Below, piece by piece: positions 1 to 9,087 of a stretch of 56,745 nt of DNA; within the stretch, counting starts at the first letter, position 1, and each line of letters begins with the position of its first letter. This DNA comes from Thermoanaerobaculia bacterium (lineage in GTDB: Bacteria; Acidobacteriota; Thermoanaerobaculia; JALWYX01): assembly GCA_027078415.1 (NCBI GenBank), contig JALWYX010000040.1:1-56745 (forward strand), in the 5' to 3' direction. A program made the position numbers and the translations under genes. A model generated the notes under the pieces. That model made no database searches and was not told the origin of the DNA. It saw only the letters and a list, made by a program, of their open reading frames with translations.

Positions 1-747
1 CTGATGAAGAGATTTATAGTAAATAATTAATAGTTAACTGGTGTAATTTGAAATAGAGAGGAGTGCAACAGTAGTTTATCTATATTTGATACAAACAGGA
101 AGTAGGAGTTAAACCATTTATCTGTTCGGTGAGAAAATAACCAAGAGTATCAAAAACCTAACGATATTGATGGTTGCTAGAATTCGCTCTTGCTCAATTT
201 GACGTTTATATAAGCAGGATAAAACAGCTTGCGTAAAAAATTACGTTTAATTGTATAGAGGTTTATGTAAAAGAAGAAGGTATGTTTGCTTTAGTAAAAA
301 GTTGATTTTTATCAAAAAGCTCTATGCAATTAATATTTACTAAGGGGATAATTGTTACAATTTTGGTGCTTTTTTCAATTGTAGCTGTTTATAATATATG
401 TTTAATAAAAACTTTGTGTAGCGATCTTAACTCTTTAGTCGGTTAATTGAGTTTCCAATATCTTATTTTGAGCCGAGGCACAAAAGACTTTTGTTTTTAA
501 GCAGCTACGATTGAGTAGAGAATTTTATCCAGTTGTCTTATATATTTTTTATGTATAACTTATATCTTGGTATAAAAATTATAACCCTTTAATTTTTTAT
601 GGCTTAATTAGTATATTTTCTAGTTACTGATTTTACGGATGTTTTGGGTATATTGTCTAAATTACAACTTTTTACCTTCTTGTTATTAGATTTGCTTATC
701 TTCTCTTTTATTGTAGGTATTGTAGTTTTTATGTTATTAGTTTGCTT
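1..747. other. Intergenic AT-rich stretch at window start
   Basis: No convincing gene is visible. Reading frames here are short, lack ribosome binding sites and look like AT-rich noise. One 63-codon plus-strand frame (644-835) runs antisense into the 3' end of the protease gene and is hydrophobic only because the DNA is T-rich. No tRNA-like cloverleaf or strong stem-loop terminator was seen. The left part may be the tail of a gene region outside the window. Confidence 0.5.
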
Positions 748-1875
748 TTACTGTTTTGCAAAAGGTACCCAGCTATGTTCTACCATTCTGCAGGTTACAG
801 CGTTTTTATTCACTGTGGATGTAATGGTATTGTAGCTCCATGAATAACCGTCAAAGTTGATATTGATTGTTAGATCATCACTCAGTACCGCGTTATTTGA
901 TGGCAGAAAAAAGCCGGTAGCTGCACAGGAAGCTAGTCCCGAAGTTGTTTCTTGTATGATAATATCGCACATTGTTGCAGAGTTGCTGCGTCCTGCGTAT
1001 ATTACGGTTACTATGTAATCATCTCCTGCACTTCCTATTTGTTGGTTATCTATATCATAGAGAGTATCTGTACCATCGTCGCCTGCTTTTGCAAGGGCCA
1101 AAGTTTCGACATCATCACATCCTAATTCTAATTGCTGTTCACTGCTGAAGGTACCTTGCTGCATTACAACTTCTATTGTAGAAGATGAGTAACCGTAAGT
1201 TGTTGCTACATCTCTATCACCGTTTGCGGCAAAGTTGTCTCCCGCTGGCAGATTAGCTAAATCTCTTGTCATACTGGTATTGTCATAGATTGTCGATTCC
1301 ACAGGGTCACACTGGAACGGATTGTTGTTGTAACTTGCAGTGCTCTGGTTGTATTTGAACCAGTGTAAATTTACGTCGTCTCCTCGTGTATCATCTGCAC
1401 TACCGTATATTGTGTCACTACCGCTATTGACATCGTAACTGCTATTTGAACCTTGAGTTGTTCTAGTAGAGTTGTTCTGCGGACTACCCAGTCCAGATTC
1501 GCTTGCCAGGTTGGGATGGGCTAAGCCTAGACAATGTCCTAGCTCGTGGAGAAACACAGATTCGAAATCCATTCCGCTTGCAGAAAAACTTAGATTGCTG
1601 GTTGTATTGTATATAGAACAGTTAAACGTTCTTATTGCATTCAATACAGATTCTTCTACCTGGTCAAATGTAGTGCCTGCGGGTAGAGTTATGTTGGGAT
1701 CTATACATAAAGTTACGACAAGCTCTTTATTTTCAGGATGAGAGGAGGGGTTATAGCCGGTTACAAAGGTTTTTAGGTTTACACCGTTGGTATCATCAGC
1801 AAAAATAAACGCTCCTGCATATAAGTTATAGGGGAGTAGCAACAATGAAAATATAGAAAGTATTTGTTTTATCAT
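748..1875 (-). CDS. Secreted metzincin-type zinc metalloprotease
   Basis: Predicted exported protease of 375 aa. A signal peptide covers about residues 1-20 (hydrophobic core ending NLYA). The zinc-binding motif HELGHCLGLAH lies at residues 110-120 and fits the metzincin pattern HExxHxxGxxH, with three His ligands and the catalytic Glu111. A segment rich in Asn, Ser, Asp and Gly follows (about 130-175), then a second half of beta-rich character with several Cys. The spacing resembles matrixin-like (M10) enzymes, but the subfamily cannot be fixed by eye. Its ATG overlaps the end of the upstream gene by 4 nt, so it is the last gene of a three-gene minus-strand operon of exported proteins. The substrate is unknown. 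Confidence 0.8.
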   Translation of the reverse strand: MIKQILSIFSLLLLPYNLYAGAFIFADDTNGVNLKTFVTGYNPSSHPENKELVVTLCIDPNITLPAGTTFDQVEESVLNAIRTFNCSIYNTTSNLSFSASGMDFESVFLHELGHCLGLAHPNLASESGLGSPQNNSTRTTQGSNSSYDVNSGSDTIYGSADDTRGDDVNLHWFKYNQSTASYNNNPFQCDPVESTIYDNTSMTRDLANLPAGDNFAANGDRDVATTYGYSSSTIEVVMQQGTFSSEQQLELGCDDVETLALAKAGDDGTDTLYDIDNQQIGSAGDDYIVTVIYAGRSNSATMCDIIIQETTSGLASCAATGFFLPSNNAVLSDDLTININFDGYSWSYNTITSTVNKNAVTCRMVEHSWVPFAKQ

Positions 1876-2459
1876 TTTTTCTCCCTCCTTTTTAGGCGGT
1901 TATCAGTTGTTAAGTTATTAAGTCTTTCTACCAGCTGGGCAAATGTAGCAATTTTTTTAGCTTCTGGAAAGCGTTTTGTTGCTGTTTCTACACCTCTGAA
2001 AAATATTTTTTCTTCTATTTTTTCTTTATCTTTTAAATAGTTTACTTCCAGCTGCGTGAGGACATCATCTGCTACGTAGAAAAGTTCAGGCTGGCCTACT
2101 GCACGCGCGTTTTTACGAAATTCAGCCTCAAAGATTTCATATTCTTCTTTTAGATCTTTTTCAGATAAGGTGGTAATTACAGTATCTATTTCGGCGAGAA
2201 GAGCCTCAAACTCGTTTTGTGGTAACTTCATATACCACCATCCTCCTCTAACATGAGGCTCGGGAAAATAAACTGAAACTTTCCCATCGGCCCATATCTG
2301 TAAAGTGGGGTGAGGATACGCTTCTATAAGTTGAGGTGCGACATGGTAAAACACCACTATAGGTTTTTCTTGTTTTGCTGGTAAAGGTTTTATTTGTACG
2401 TCTGATTTAACAAAGGTAGGGAAAAAAGTTATAAACGCTACTGATAATATTCTTTTCAT
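1872..2459 (-). CDS. Exported protein of unknown function
   Basis: A 195-aa protein that I do not recognise. It begins with a signal peptide (MKRILSVAFITFFPTFVKS, residues 1-19). The mature part is mixed alpha/beta with no Cys, a central stretch rich in Trp and Gly (residues about 70-80), and a charged Lys/Glu-rich C-terminal half ending in a run of Arg and Lys. Its stop overlaps the protease start by 4 nt, and the propeller gene ends 10 nt upstream, so co-expression with both is likely. A partner or inhibitor of the protease is conceivable but is not shown by the sequence. Confidence 0.7.
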   Translation of the reverse strand: MKRILSVAFITFFPTFVKSDVQIKPLPAKQEKPIVVFYHVAPQLIEAYPHPTLQIWADGKVSVYFPEPHVRGGWWYMKLPQNEFEALLAEIDTVITTLSEKDLKEEYEIFEAEFRKNARAVGQPELFYVADDVLTQLEVNYLKDKEKIEEKIFFRGVETATKRFPEAKKIATFAQLVERLNNLTTDNRLKRREKK

Positions 2460-2469
2460 TATCCCCCTC

Positions 2470-3606
2470 CTACTCTACGAACAAGCTTTTAAGTGTAACT
2501 GGTACATTTCCTTGCGTTGTAAATTTAAGTCTTCCAAAACTCATATCAAAATAGGCAATGCCTGCAGTTGCTGATCCTACGTCTACAACCGAAGGATGTA
2601 TGCCTACAAGACCGCTACTGTCCAGTAGTATAGGAGCATTCCAGCTGCTTCCTATAGAATCACTAGATATGATTAACTTTAGGTCGTAAGTTTTACCATC
2701 CAAAAACGCTATTACTATCCTATTGGCGCTTGTAAATTCTTTCATTTCTAAATGTACAGGTCTTACTCCCACAAGAACTGTTGTGCATGAACCCCATGAG
2801 GTTCCGTCGACATCCGTAGCTCTGCAGTAGATGAGATCATCACCTTTAAGCGCTGCTATTGCAGGATTTCCATCTACAACCTCTAACGAAGGAGATAGGA
2901 AAGGTACAGTACCAGAAGTATCAACAATAGTAGCAGAGGATGGCCATGAAGATCCATCTGTATTGTTAGCTCTTATGTAAGCTAATGAATATATGTTGCC
3001 AGTTACATCCACAGTTGCTATAGCTGGACGTCCATTTACTATTTCCAATGATGGATGGTGCCAAGATTCAAATGTTGTAAAATTGAGCACTTGTGTCGAG
3101 GTCCAACTGCTACCTATAGCATCAGTTGCTTTTAGGTAATATATTTGGGATTTAGTAGGAGTGTAATTTACTACATATGCTATAGCGGCGGTGTTTTGAT
3201 GCTCCACCATAGAGAGCCATCCTATGGGATTTGTAGAATCTATAGCATTTTGATGAGCTGCGGGCCACGATGAGCCGGTTGCGTCATTTGCTCGCTTATA
3301 ATCTACAGAAAAGTCACTTCTGTTGACGTAGGCTATCGCAGGATTTCCTGCTATTACCGCCATAGTAGGAAAGGTAGCGTTCGAGGCTATCGATGTAGGA
3401 GTACCCCACGTTGCTCCAGTACTGTCGTTGGCTCTCACATAGTAGATGTTGTAGGATCCCAAATCAGCGTACGCAACAGCGGGGTTTCCAGAAACTACCT
3501 CTGCATCCGCAAACCAACCTACCGTAAGATCAGCACCGTCGTGAACTACAACTTGCGCAATAGCTATAGTACCAACAATAAATAGTAAAATTACCCCCCT
3601 TTTCAT
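2470..3606 (-). CDS. Secreted repeat beta-propeller protein
   Basis: A 378-aa exported protein with signal peptide about 1-17 (ending AIAQ). The mature chain is made of roughly seven units of 45-55 residues. Each has the form GxPAIAY, then a Tyr-rich strand, then (R/K)AxDxxGSSW (for example GNPAIAYVNRSDF and RANDATGSSW). The last unit is shorter and the first strand sits before unit one, which suggests a closed six- or seven-bladed propeller. Such folds usually bind ligands or proteins, and no catalytic residues are evident. It is the first gene of the exported trio, follows a promoter-like sequence, and has a G-rich ribosome binding site (GGGGGG) before the ATG. Confidence 0.75.
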   Translation of the reverse strand: MKRGVILLFIVGTIAIAQVVVHDGADLTVGWFADAEVVSGNPAVAYADLGSYNIYYVRANDSTGATWGTPTSIASNATFPTMAVIAGNPAIAYVNRSDFSVDYKRANDATGSSWPAAHQNAIDSTNPIGWLSMVEHQNTAAIAYVVNYTPTKSQIYYLKATDAIGSSWTSTQVLNFTTFESWHHPSLEIVNGRPAIATVDVTGNIYSLAYIRANNTDGSSWPSSATIVDTSGTVPFLSPSLEVVDGNPAIAALKGDDLIYCRATDVDGTSWGSCTTVLVGVRPVHLEMKEFTSANRIVIAFLDGKTYDLKLIISSDSIGSSWNAPILLDSSGLVGIHPSVVDVGSATAGIAYFDMSFGRLKFTTQGNVPVTLKSLFVE

Positions 3607-3638
3607 ACCTAACCCCCCTAGTTATCATAAAATATATT

Positions 3639-3668
3639 ATCATATATGTTTAGTACAGCAGTTGTCAT
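3639..3668 (-). promoter_or_regulatory. Candidate promoter of the secreted trio
   Basis: On the minus strand ATGACA (3668-3663) and TATGAT (3644-3639) are separated by 18 nt, close to the sigma-70 pattern. They lie about 33 nt before the start codon at 3606, with a G-rich ribosome binding site between. The call rests on hexamer similarity and position only. The surrounding DNA is AT-rich, so chance matches are possible. Confidence 0.35.
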
Positions 3669-3702
3669 TAGCAATTTAAATAAAATTAAAGGAATTAGTA
3701 AA

Positions 3703-4482
3703 CTATTTTTTGTTTATCCTGTATTTGCTTACTTTTGTTTCTAAAAACTCGGCTTCTTCTTTTGATATTGCTGCTGTTAGTCCTTTCACTTTTAGAGGTA
3801 GAAGTTGTTGGGATGTGGTATTGTCGAGTATTACTGTTCCTCCACCAAATTCAACTAGGGCCCAACCTGCTGCTATGTCCCATAAATTTTTGGGAACCAA
3901 CGTTGAAGTGGCTTGATAGATGGAAGCTGCTACGAGTGATAGTTTATAAGCGATTGAGCCAGTAGGTATTATCTCTAGTTTCTTGTTTTTTTCTATTTCT
4001 TTCCATAAACCTTTTCTATACTCAGTTCGACTTACTAACGTTTGTATAGGAAAATATATTGTTTTTCTAGAGTTGTTTTTTTTCTTACCGTTTACCCATA
4101 CCCCTTCATCTATACTTCCGGATACCATGAAAGCTTTTTCAGGGTTGTAGATACCAGCTGCTTTGAATCTATTACTTTCCCAAAGAGCTACTGAGATAGC
4201 CCATTCAGGTATCTTATCTATAAACTCCTTTGTACCGTCTATAGGGTCTACTATCCACACTTTTTTGTATCTTTCCAAAGTGGTAGCTATCTCGCCACTG
4301 TTTTCTTCAGATAGCCAAATGTCACCTTCTTTAAAAAGGTGTTTTCGTAAAACTTTATTTGATTCTATATCTGCAGCTGTAACAGGGTCGTTAGGAGATT
4401 TCCATCTGATGGTACGGTTTTGGGTTTTTTTTATAGCTTCTGCAGCGCTAAGCAAAGCGTTTTCTATTTCTTTTCTAACCAT
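3703..4482 (-). CDS. cysQ: 3'(2'),5'-bisphosphate nucleotidase (CysQ-type)
   Basis: An inositol-monophosphatase-superfamily protein of 259 aa. The metal-binding motifs are present: EE at 59-60, WIVDPIDGTKEF around 76-87, and WDIAAGWALVEFGGG near 202-216. CysQ enzymes hydrolyse adenosine 3',5'-bisphosphate (PAP), the by-product of PAPS use. The start overlaps the end of the sulfurylase/APS-kinase gene by 8 nt. That coupling supports PAP phosphatase over inositol or histidinol phosphatase, which share the fold and motifs. The protein looks cytoplasmic, with no signal peptide. Confidence 0.8.
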   Translation of the reverse strand: MVRKEIENALLSAAEAIKKTQNRTIRWKSPNDPVTAADIESNKVLRKHLFKEGDIWLSEENSGEIATTLERYKKVWIVDPIDGTKEFIDKIPEWAISVALWESNRFKAAGIYNPEKAFMVSGSIDEGVWVNGKKKNNSRKTIYFPIQTLVSRTEYRKGLWKEIEKNKKLEIIPTGSIAYKLSLVAASIYQATSTLVPKNLWDIAAGWALVEFGGGTVILDNTTSQQLLPLKVKGLTAAISKEEAEFLETKVSKYRINKK

Positions 4483-6223
4483 TGCTATTAGGACCTATAA
4501 ATCCTTCCTTTTCTAAATGTAATATTATTTGTTGTACCGCTTCTCCGGGAGTGATATTGGTTGTATCTATCTCCAGATCTGCGTCGTCTGGAGGTTCGTA
4601 AGGGTCAGATATTCCTGTAAAGTTTTTTATTATTCCCATCCTTGCTTTCTTGTATAAACCTTTACGATCTCTTTTTTCACACACCTCCAATGGAGTGGAT
4701 ACGTACACCAATATAAATCCTCCGTATTGGGAGATCATTTTCCTTACTTCTTTTCTTACCGAATCGTAAGGTGCTATCGGTGCACACAAAGCAACTCCCC
4801 TGTTTTTAGTAATCTCTGAAGCAACAAAGCCGATCCTTTTTATGTTTATATCTCTATGTTCTTTAGAAAACCCTAATTCAGATGAAAGATTTTTCCTTAC
4901 TATATCACCGTCTAAAAGGGTAACTGGTCTTCCTCCTATCTCAAGAAGTTTAACAAGTAAAACGTTTGCTAAAGTTGATTTACCTGCTCCTGATAAACCT
5001 GTAAAAAACACTGTGAAACCTTGTTTGGAGCGTGGAGGATAAGTCTTTTGAAGTTCAGTTAAAACCTCTGGAAATGTGAACCATTCAGGTACAGATCTAC
5101 CTTCTTCTAACCTTTGTCTAAGCTCTGTACCTGATAGAGAGAAAAACTTTTTACCTTTGGGTATCTCATCTATGGGTAGATATCTGTCTTCCTCTGGTAA
5201 ATAAACCATCATTTTAAAGGGTACCATTTTTATCCCGAGCTCTTTCTCATATTTTTTTACGAGTTCTTGAGCTTCGTAAGGACCGTAGAAGGGCTTACCG
5301 TTGCTGTCTACACCTGGTCCAGCGTGATCTCTGCCGACTATAAAGTGAGTGCAGCCGTAGTTCTTACGAATTATAGCGTGTAGCAAGGCTTCTCTTGGAC
5401 CGCCCATTCTCATAGCCAGTGGTAGAAGCGCTAGAGTTGCTGTTCCCCTTGGATATCTTTTCATAACAGCCTGATAACATCTAACTCGTGTATAATGATC
5501 CACATCTCCAGGTTTTGTCATGCCTACAACAGGGTGTATAAGTAGATTGGCTTCTAACTCTTTTGCAGCTCGTAGAGTTAGTTCAAAGTGCGCTTTGTGC
5601 ATAGGATTTCTCGTTTGAAAAGCTACTATTTTTCGCCACCCCCATTTTTTGAAACGATAACGTAATTCACGCGGAGTTAACCTTAGATGGACAAAATCGT
5701 AATGGGGAGGTAGTTCTAAAACCTCTATCTTGCCCCCTATAGCTATGTTGTTCATACGATTGAATATGTGAGCTACCCCGGGGTGCTTTAGATCTAAAGT
5801 AGAATAAAGAGAAAGAGCTTTTTTTTCTCTGTCTATCTCCCAAGTTTCTTCGACATCGACTATAGCCAAACATACTCCTTCTGGATCGTAAAGGGCTAGT
5901 TTACCTACTTTACTAGCTTTTTCGGCGACCTCTGGAGTTACGTCTAGTGTTATAGGTAAGGGCCATAGTAAACCGTTTGTAAGACGCATATTATCGCATA
6001 CCGATTCAAAATCCTCTTTTCCTAAGAATCTGTCTAAAGGAGAAAAGCCCCCGTTCGCTAAAAGTTCTAAATCGCACAACTGCCTAGCTGTTAAATCCCA
6101 ACTAGGAAAATGTATTGCTTGTTCCGCAAGCTCTTTCTTTGTTTCTGAATCTACTACTAAATCTGTTAATTTGTTACCGTGCGGAAATATAGGGTACTCT
6201 TCCACTTTTAATTTGTCTAGCAA
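4475..6223 (-). CDS. sat-cysC: Bifunctional sulfate adenylyltransferase / APS kinase
   Basis: A 582-aa fusion. Residues about 1-390 are a Sat/MET3-type ATP sulfurylase with QTRNPMHKAH, MRMGGPREALLHAIIRKNYG and GRDHAGPG. Residues about 405-575 are an APS kinase with Walker A GLSGAGKST, DGDIVRKNLSSELGFS, and FTGISDPYEPP. The lid segment reads APIAPY where many kinases have SPF. Together they convert sulfate and ATP to APS and then PAPS. The order (sulfurylase first) matches the fusions known from Aquifex and fungi. The gene sits 99 nt downstream of the sulfatase-like gene and is translationally coupled to cysQ. No PAPS reductase or sulfotransferase is in the window, so assimilation and sulfation are both open. 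Confidence 0.93.
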   Translation of the reverse strand: MLDKLKVEEYPIFPHGNKLTDLVVDSETKKELAEQAIHFPSWDLTARQLCDLELLANGGFSPLDRFLGKEDFESVCDNMRLTNGLLWPLPITLDVTPEVAEKASKVGKLALYDPEGVCLAIVDVEETWEIDREKKALSLYSTLDLKHPGVAHIFNRMNNIAIGGKIEVLELPPHYDFVHLRLTPRELRYRFKKWGWRKIVAFQTRNPMHKAHFELTLRAAKELEANLLIHPVVGMTKPGDVDHYTRVRCYQAVMKRYPRGTATLALLPLAMRMGGPREALLHAIIRKNYGCTHFIVGRDHAGPGVDSNGKPFYGPYEAQELVKKYEKELGIKMVPFKMMVYLPEEDRYLPIDEIPKGKKFFSLSGTELRQRLEEGRSVPEWFTFPEVLTELQKTYPPRSKQGFTVFFTGLSGAGKSTLANVLLVKLLEIGGRPVTLLDGDIVRKNLSSELGFSKEHRDINIKRIGFVASEITKNRGVALCAPIAPYDSVRKEVRKMISQYGGFILVYVSTPLEVCEKRDRKGLYKKARMGIIKNFTGISDPYEPPDDADLEIDTTNITPGEAVQQIILHLEKEGFIGPNSNG

Positions 6224-6322
6224 CTCATTTCCTCCTTTGTCTGAATTTTTAAGATTACTAAATTATATTACGATTTGTGGTTACAAGCGATAAACTTCCG
6301 TTTTAGATGTTTTTGTGTTTGC

Positions 6323-7711
6323 TTATAGGTACCCTAGAGCTTGTAAGGTTTTCTCTAGTTCTGGAGAAAAGGAATAAGGTTGTTCACGAGGCCAATCTTC
6401 GTAGATTTTGTCGCGTTTTTTTATCAGATATTCTAATTTTTTGTGAAACCTGGATTTCGTATCTGCCACTCTATTTCTGCTGATAGAAGCTAAATCGTTT
6501 TGCTCAAAAGGATCTTGTATCAAATGGAAAAGCTTGGTTTTGTTTTTATGAGGAGAGATTTTCAGTGAAAGGGGAAAATCAACGGTGAAAAAGGTGAATT
6601 CACTAGCAGGATGAGACACCCCTAATATCAACCTTTTTGACCGAAGGTCTGACTGGAGTAAAGATACGGAGTCTAATTTGTAATTGGGAGGAGGAATATC
6701 TAAATACTCTAGAACAGTTGCGAATATATCTGTTATGCTTACGGGAGCCTTTACTATTTTGGGTTTTTCTTGCTTTGGAATCATAACCATTAGAGGTATA
6801 GCAATAGTTTCTACAAAAGGTTGCACGTGATCGAAGAAACCATGCTCACGAAATTCCTCTCCGTGATCGGAGAAGATTATTATTAGAGAGTCTTTTGATA
6901 TTCCCTCTTTGTCGAAGAACGAAAATAGTCCAACTAACTGATGGTCTAGATATTTTACACCTGCTCGATACAAATTTTCTACTTTATCTACCGTTTCTTG
7001 GGGAACTGAAATTCTCCTGTTATTAATCTCTTTTAACCACTGTATAGCACATTTTTGGTCGATGCAAAACTCTTGTTTGCTCACCTTTACGTTTCTTCTA
7101 TATTTCGGAGGAGAATAGTAAGGTAGAAAGTTTTGTCCTATGTCGCTTCGGTCTGCATGAGCATCCATAAAATTAAAAAATGCGAAAAACGGTGATCTTT
7201 TTTGACGTGCTATTTTTAGGTATTTGACAGCTTCCTTTATAAGGTGTTCGGCTGGTGCTAGTTTTCGTCTTACATTTATAAATACTTCAAATCCTCTGTG
7301 AAAACCCACTTCTTGTGCAAGGACAGGATTGGAGTTAAATGCTAATGTCGTATATCCTTTTTGTTGCAAAATTTCAGCTAACGTTTTTATAGTGGGAGGT
7401 AAAGATCCTTTCTTTATCTCTAGTATGGAATGTACAACAGGCGAAAGACCAGTAAAAACTGACATATGTGAAGGTGTTGAATAGTGAGACACACTAAAGG
7501 CGTTTGTAAAGATAATGCCTTTGAATCTTTTATAAATAGCAATTATATTAGGCATATCTAAATGTTTACTCCCTACCAATTGGCCCCAACAATCCCGCCT
7601 TACAGTATCTAAAGAGATAAGAATCACGTTGGTTCGGTTAGCAGAGAAAGGAGCTTTATTACAGCTTATAGCTAACAGCAGAAATATGGGTAGAACAACT
7701 TTCATTTTCAT
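6323..7711 (-). CDS. Sulfatase-like (alkaline phosphatase superfamily) lipoprotein
   Basis: A 462-aa protein with a lipoprotein signal (hydrophobic core then AISC, Cys17). The superfamily metal site is clear: VILISLDTVRRDCWG near the N-terminus, HYSTPSHMSVFTG at the nucleophile position, IIFSDHGEEFREHG later, and a C-terminal QDPFEQNDLAS typical of sulfatases. The nucleophile segment has Ser/Thr rather than the Cys-x-Pro-x-Arg motif needed for formylglycine formation. It may therefore be a phospho- or phosphoglycerol-type hydrolase or transferase rather than a classic sulfatase. It follows the ABC-2 permease by 9 nt, suggesting a role on an exported envelope polymer. The substrate is not evident. 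Confidence 0.8.
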   Translation of the reverse strand: MKMKVVLPIFLLLAISCNKAPFSANRTNVILISLDTVRRDCWGQLVGSKHLDMPNIIAIYKRFKGIIFTNAFSVSHYSTPSHMSVFTGLSPVVHSILEIKKGSLPPTIKTLAEILQQKGYTTLAFNSNPVLAQEVGFHRGFEVFINVRRKLAPAEHLIKEAVKYLKIARQKRSPFFAFFNFMDAHADRSDIGQNFLPYYSPPKYRRNVKVSKQEFCIDQKCAIQWLKEINNRRISVPQETVDKVENLYRAGVKYLDHQLVGLFSFFDKEGISKDSLIIIFSDHGEEFREHGFFDHVQPFVETIAIPLMVMIPKQEKPKIVKAPVSITDIFATVLEYLDIPPPNYKLDSVSLLQSDLRSKRLILGVSHPASEFTFFTVDFPLSLKISPHKNKTKLFHLIQDPFEQNDLASISRNRVADTKSRFHKKLEYLIKKRDKIYEDWPREQPYSFSPELEKTLQALGYL

Positions 7712-7720
7712 TTTTTTGGT

Positions 7721-8494
7721 TTATAACTGATCTCTTAAAATATCTGCTCCTCTTTGAAATATTGAATACCCAAGTAGAAGTATCAGGAAAGAGTAAATCG
7801 CTAAGGTAGAAATAGGTTGTAATATGGGTATAGGTTTACCTAGAAGACAGAATCTGTAAATCTCGATTAACGATGTTAGAGGGTTCAGTTGAAGCAGGGT
7901 TTGTAGTTTCTCAGGTACAAATGTAAGAGGATATACTATAGGCGTCATATAAAAAATAACTTGGAGAACTATTTGTACTATTTGATATGTGTCACGTATA
8001 ACTGTTTGTAGCATAGCTACCGCCAGGGAACATCCTGTCGAGATTGTTATTTGTATAATTAGTATGAAGGGTAACAGTAGGAGATTGAGCACTCTTGGAG
8101 GAGAGATAAAATATAGAAAAACTAAAAATATCCCTGTTGCTATCAATTGGTGAAATAAAGCGGAGAAGTTTACTGTCAGAATGAGAATTTTTGGATCGAG
8201 AGGGTTATTTTTTATTATGTTGGAGTTTTCTATAAGTACGTTTGTTGAACGTGTTATTGCTTCGCTAAATGAAAACCACGGTATTAGAGCAGTAAAAAGG
8301 AAGAGAGAGAAATTTGAAGTTCCTTCGATTGTTGGATCGATTTGTATTTTAAGTATAAGAGCGAAAAGAAAATAAAAAAGAAGGAAATTGCCAACAGGGT
8401 GAATAAAGGGCCAAATAATACCTCCTACCGATCCTACGTATCGCGCCTTTATATCTCGTTTTACAAACTCTTTAAGGAGTATTATTTTTTCCAC
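7721..8494 (-). CDS. ABC-2 type polysaccharide export permease (Wzm/TagG-like)
   Basis: A 257-aa integral membrane protein with about six hydrophobic segments. The N-terminus (FVKRDIKARYVGSVGGIIWP) is the pattern of Wzm/TagG/KpsM permeases, which export O-antigen, capsule or teichoic acid chains. The start is GTG at 8494, one base inside the tpx stop (TAGTG). No ATPase partner (Wzt/TagH) lies nearby, so it must be encoded elsewhere or shared. The link to the following sulfatase-like lipoprotein suggests one envelope-polymer pathway, though tpx as first gene is unexpected. Confidence 0.82.
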   Translation of the reverse strand: MEKIILLKEFVKRDIKARYVGSVGGIIWPFIHPVGNFLLFYFLFALILKIQIDPTIEGTSNFSLFLFTALIPWFSFSEAITRSTNVLIENSNIIKNNPLDPKILILTVNFSALFHQLIATGIFLVFLYFISPPRVLNLLLLPFILIIQITISTGCSLAVAMLQTVIRDTYQIVQIVLQVIFYMTPIVYPLTFVPEKLQTLLQLNPLTSLIEIYRFCLLGKPIPILQPISTLAIYSFLILLLGYSIFQRGADILRDQL

Positions 8495-9000
8495 TAAGAG
8501 GAGTTGATAAAGTTTAACACTTCCTGGTAGTTAGGTTCTGTTGTTATTTCAGGAACAAGTTGTGTGTATCGTACTACTCCATTTTCGTCTACTATTACTA
8601 CAGCTCTTGCTAATAGATAAGCCAAAGGACCTGAACTCATAAGAACTCCGTATTTTTTACCGAATTCCCCGGTTCTAAAATCGGAAAGAGTTTCAACATT
8701 TTCTAACCCTTCTGCACCGCAAAACCTGGCTTGTGCGAAAGGGAGATCACGTGATATACATAAGACTACACTATCACTTATTTGAGATGCTATTTCGTTA
8801 AATTTTCTTACAGACGCTGCACATACTCCTGTATCTATACTAGGAAAAATATTCATAACGATTCTTTTCCCTTTATAGTCTTTTAAGTTTTTTTCAGAAA
8901 GGTCGTTAGCTACAAGTGTAAAGTCTGGTGCATTTTCTCCTATTTCAGGTAGATTACCTACAGTTTCTACTTCTTGACCTTTAAAGGTTACAACAGCCAC
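8494..9000 (-). CDS. tpx: Thiol peroxidase
   Basis: A 168-aa peroxiredoxin of the Tpx family, which reduces lipid and hydrogen peroxides with thioredoxin. The peroxidatic cysteine is C60 in [17 protein letters not shown], and the resolving cysteine C94 lies in ARFCGAEG. Both match the standard Tpx positions (61 and 95 in E. coli). The start codon is GTG with a clear ribosome binding site (AGGAGG, 5 nt spacing). A TATAAT on the minus strand (9042-9037) could be its -10 box, but the -35 is weak. It is first in a run with the ABC-2 permease and the sulfatase-like gene. Confidence 0.95.
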   Translation of the reverse strand: MAVVTFKGQEVETVGNLPEIGENAPDFTLVANDLSEKNLKDYKGKRIVMNIFPSIDTGVCAASVRKFNEIASQISDSVVLCISRDLPFAQARFCGAEGLENVETLSDFRTGEFGKKYGVLMSSGPLAYLLARAVVIVDENGVVRYTQLVPEITTEPNYQEVLNFINSS

Positions 9001-9087
9001 TGTTTCCTCCTTCCATATATAATTTTTTAAGTTAATATTATAACAGAGAAGGTATTGCTGTTTTTAAGCTCAAGGACACGAAAATAG

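Noticed and set aside
644-835. Plus-strand 63-codon hydrophobic frame
   Set aside because: It runs antisense into the protease gene, has no good ribosome binding site and its hydrophobicity follows from T-rich DNA.
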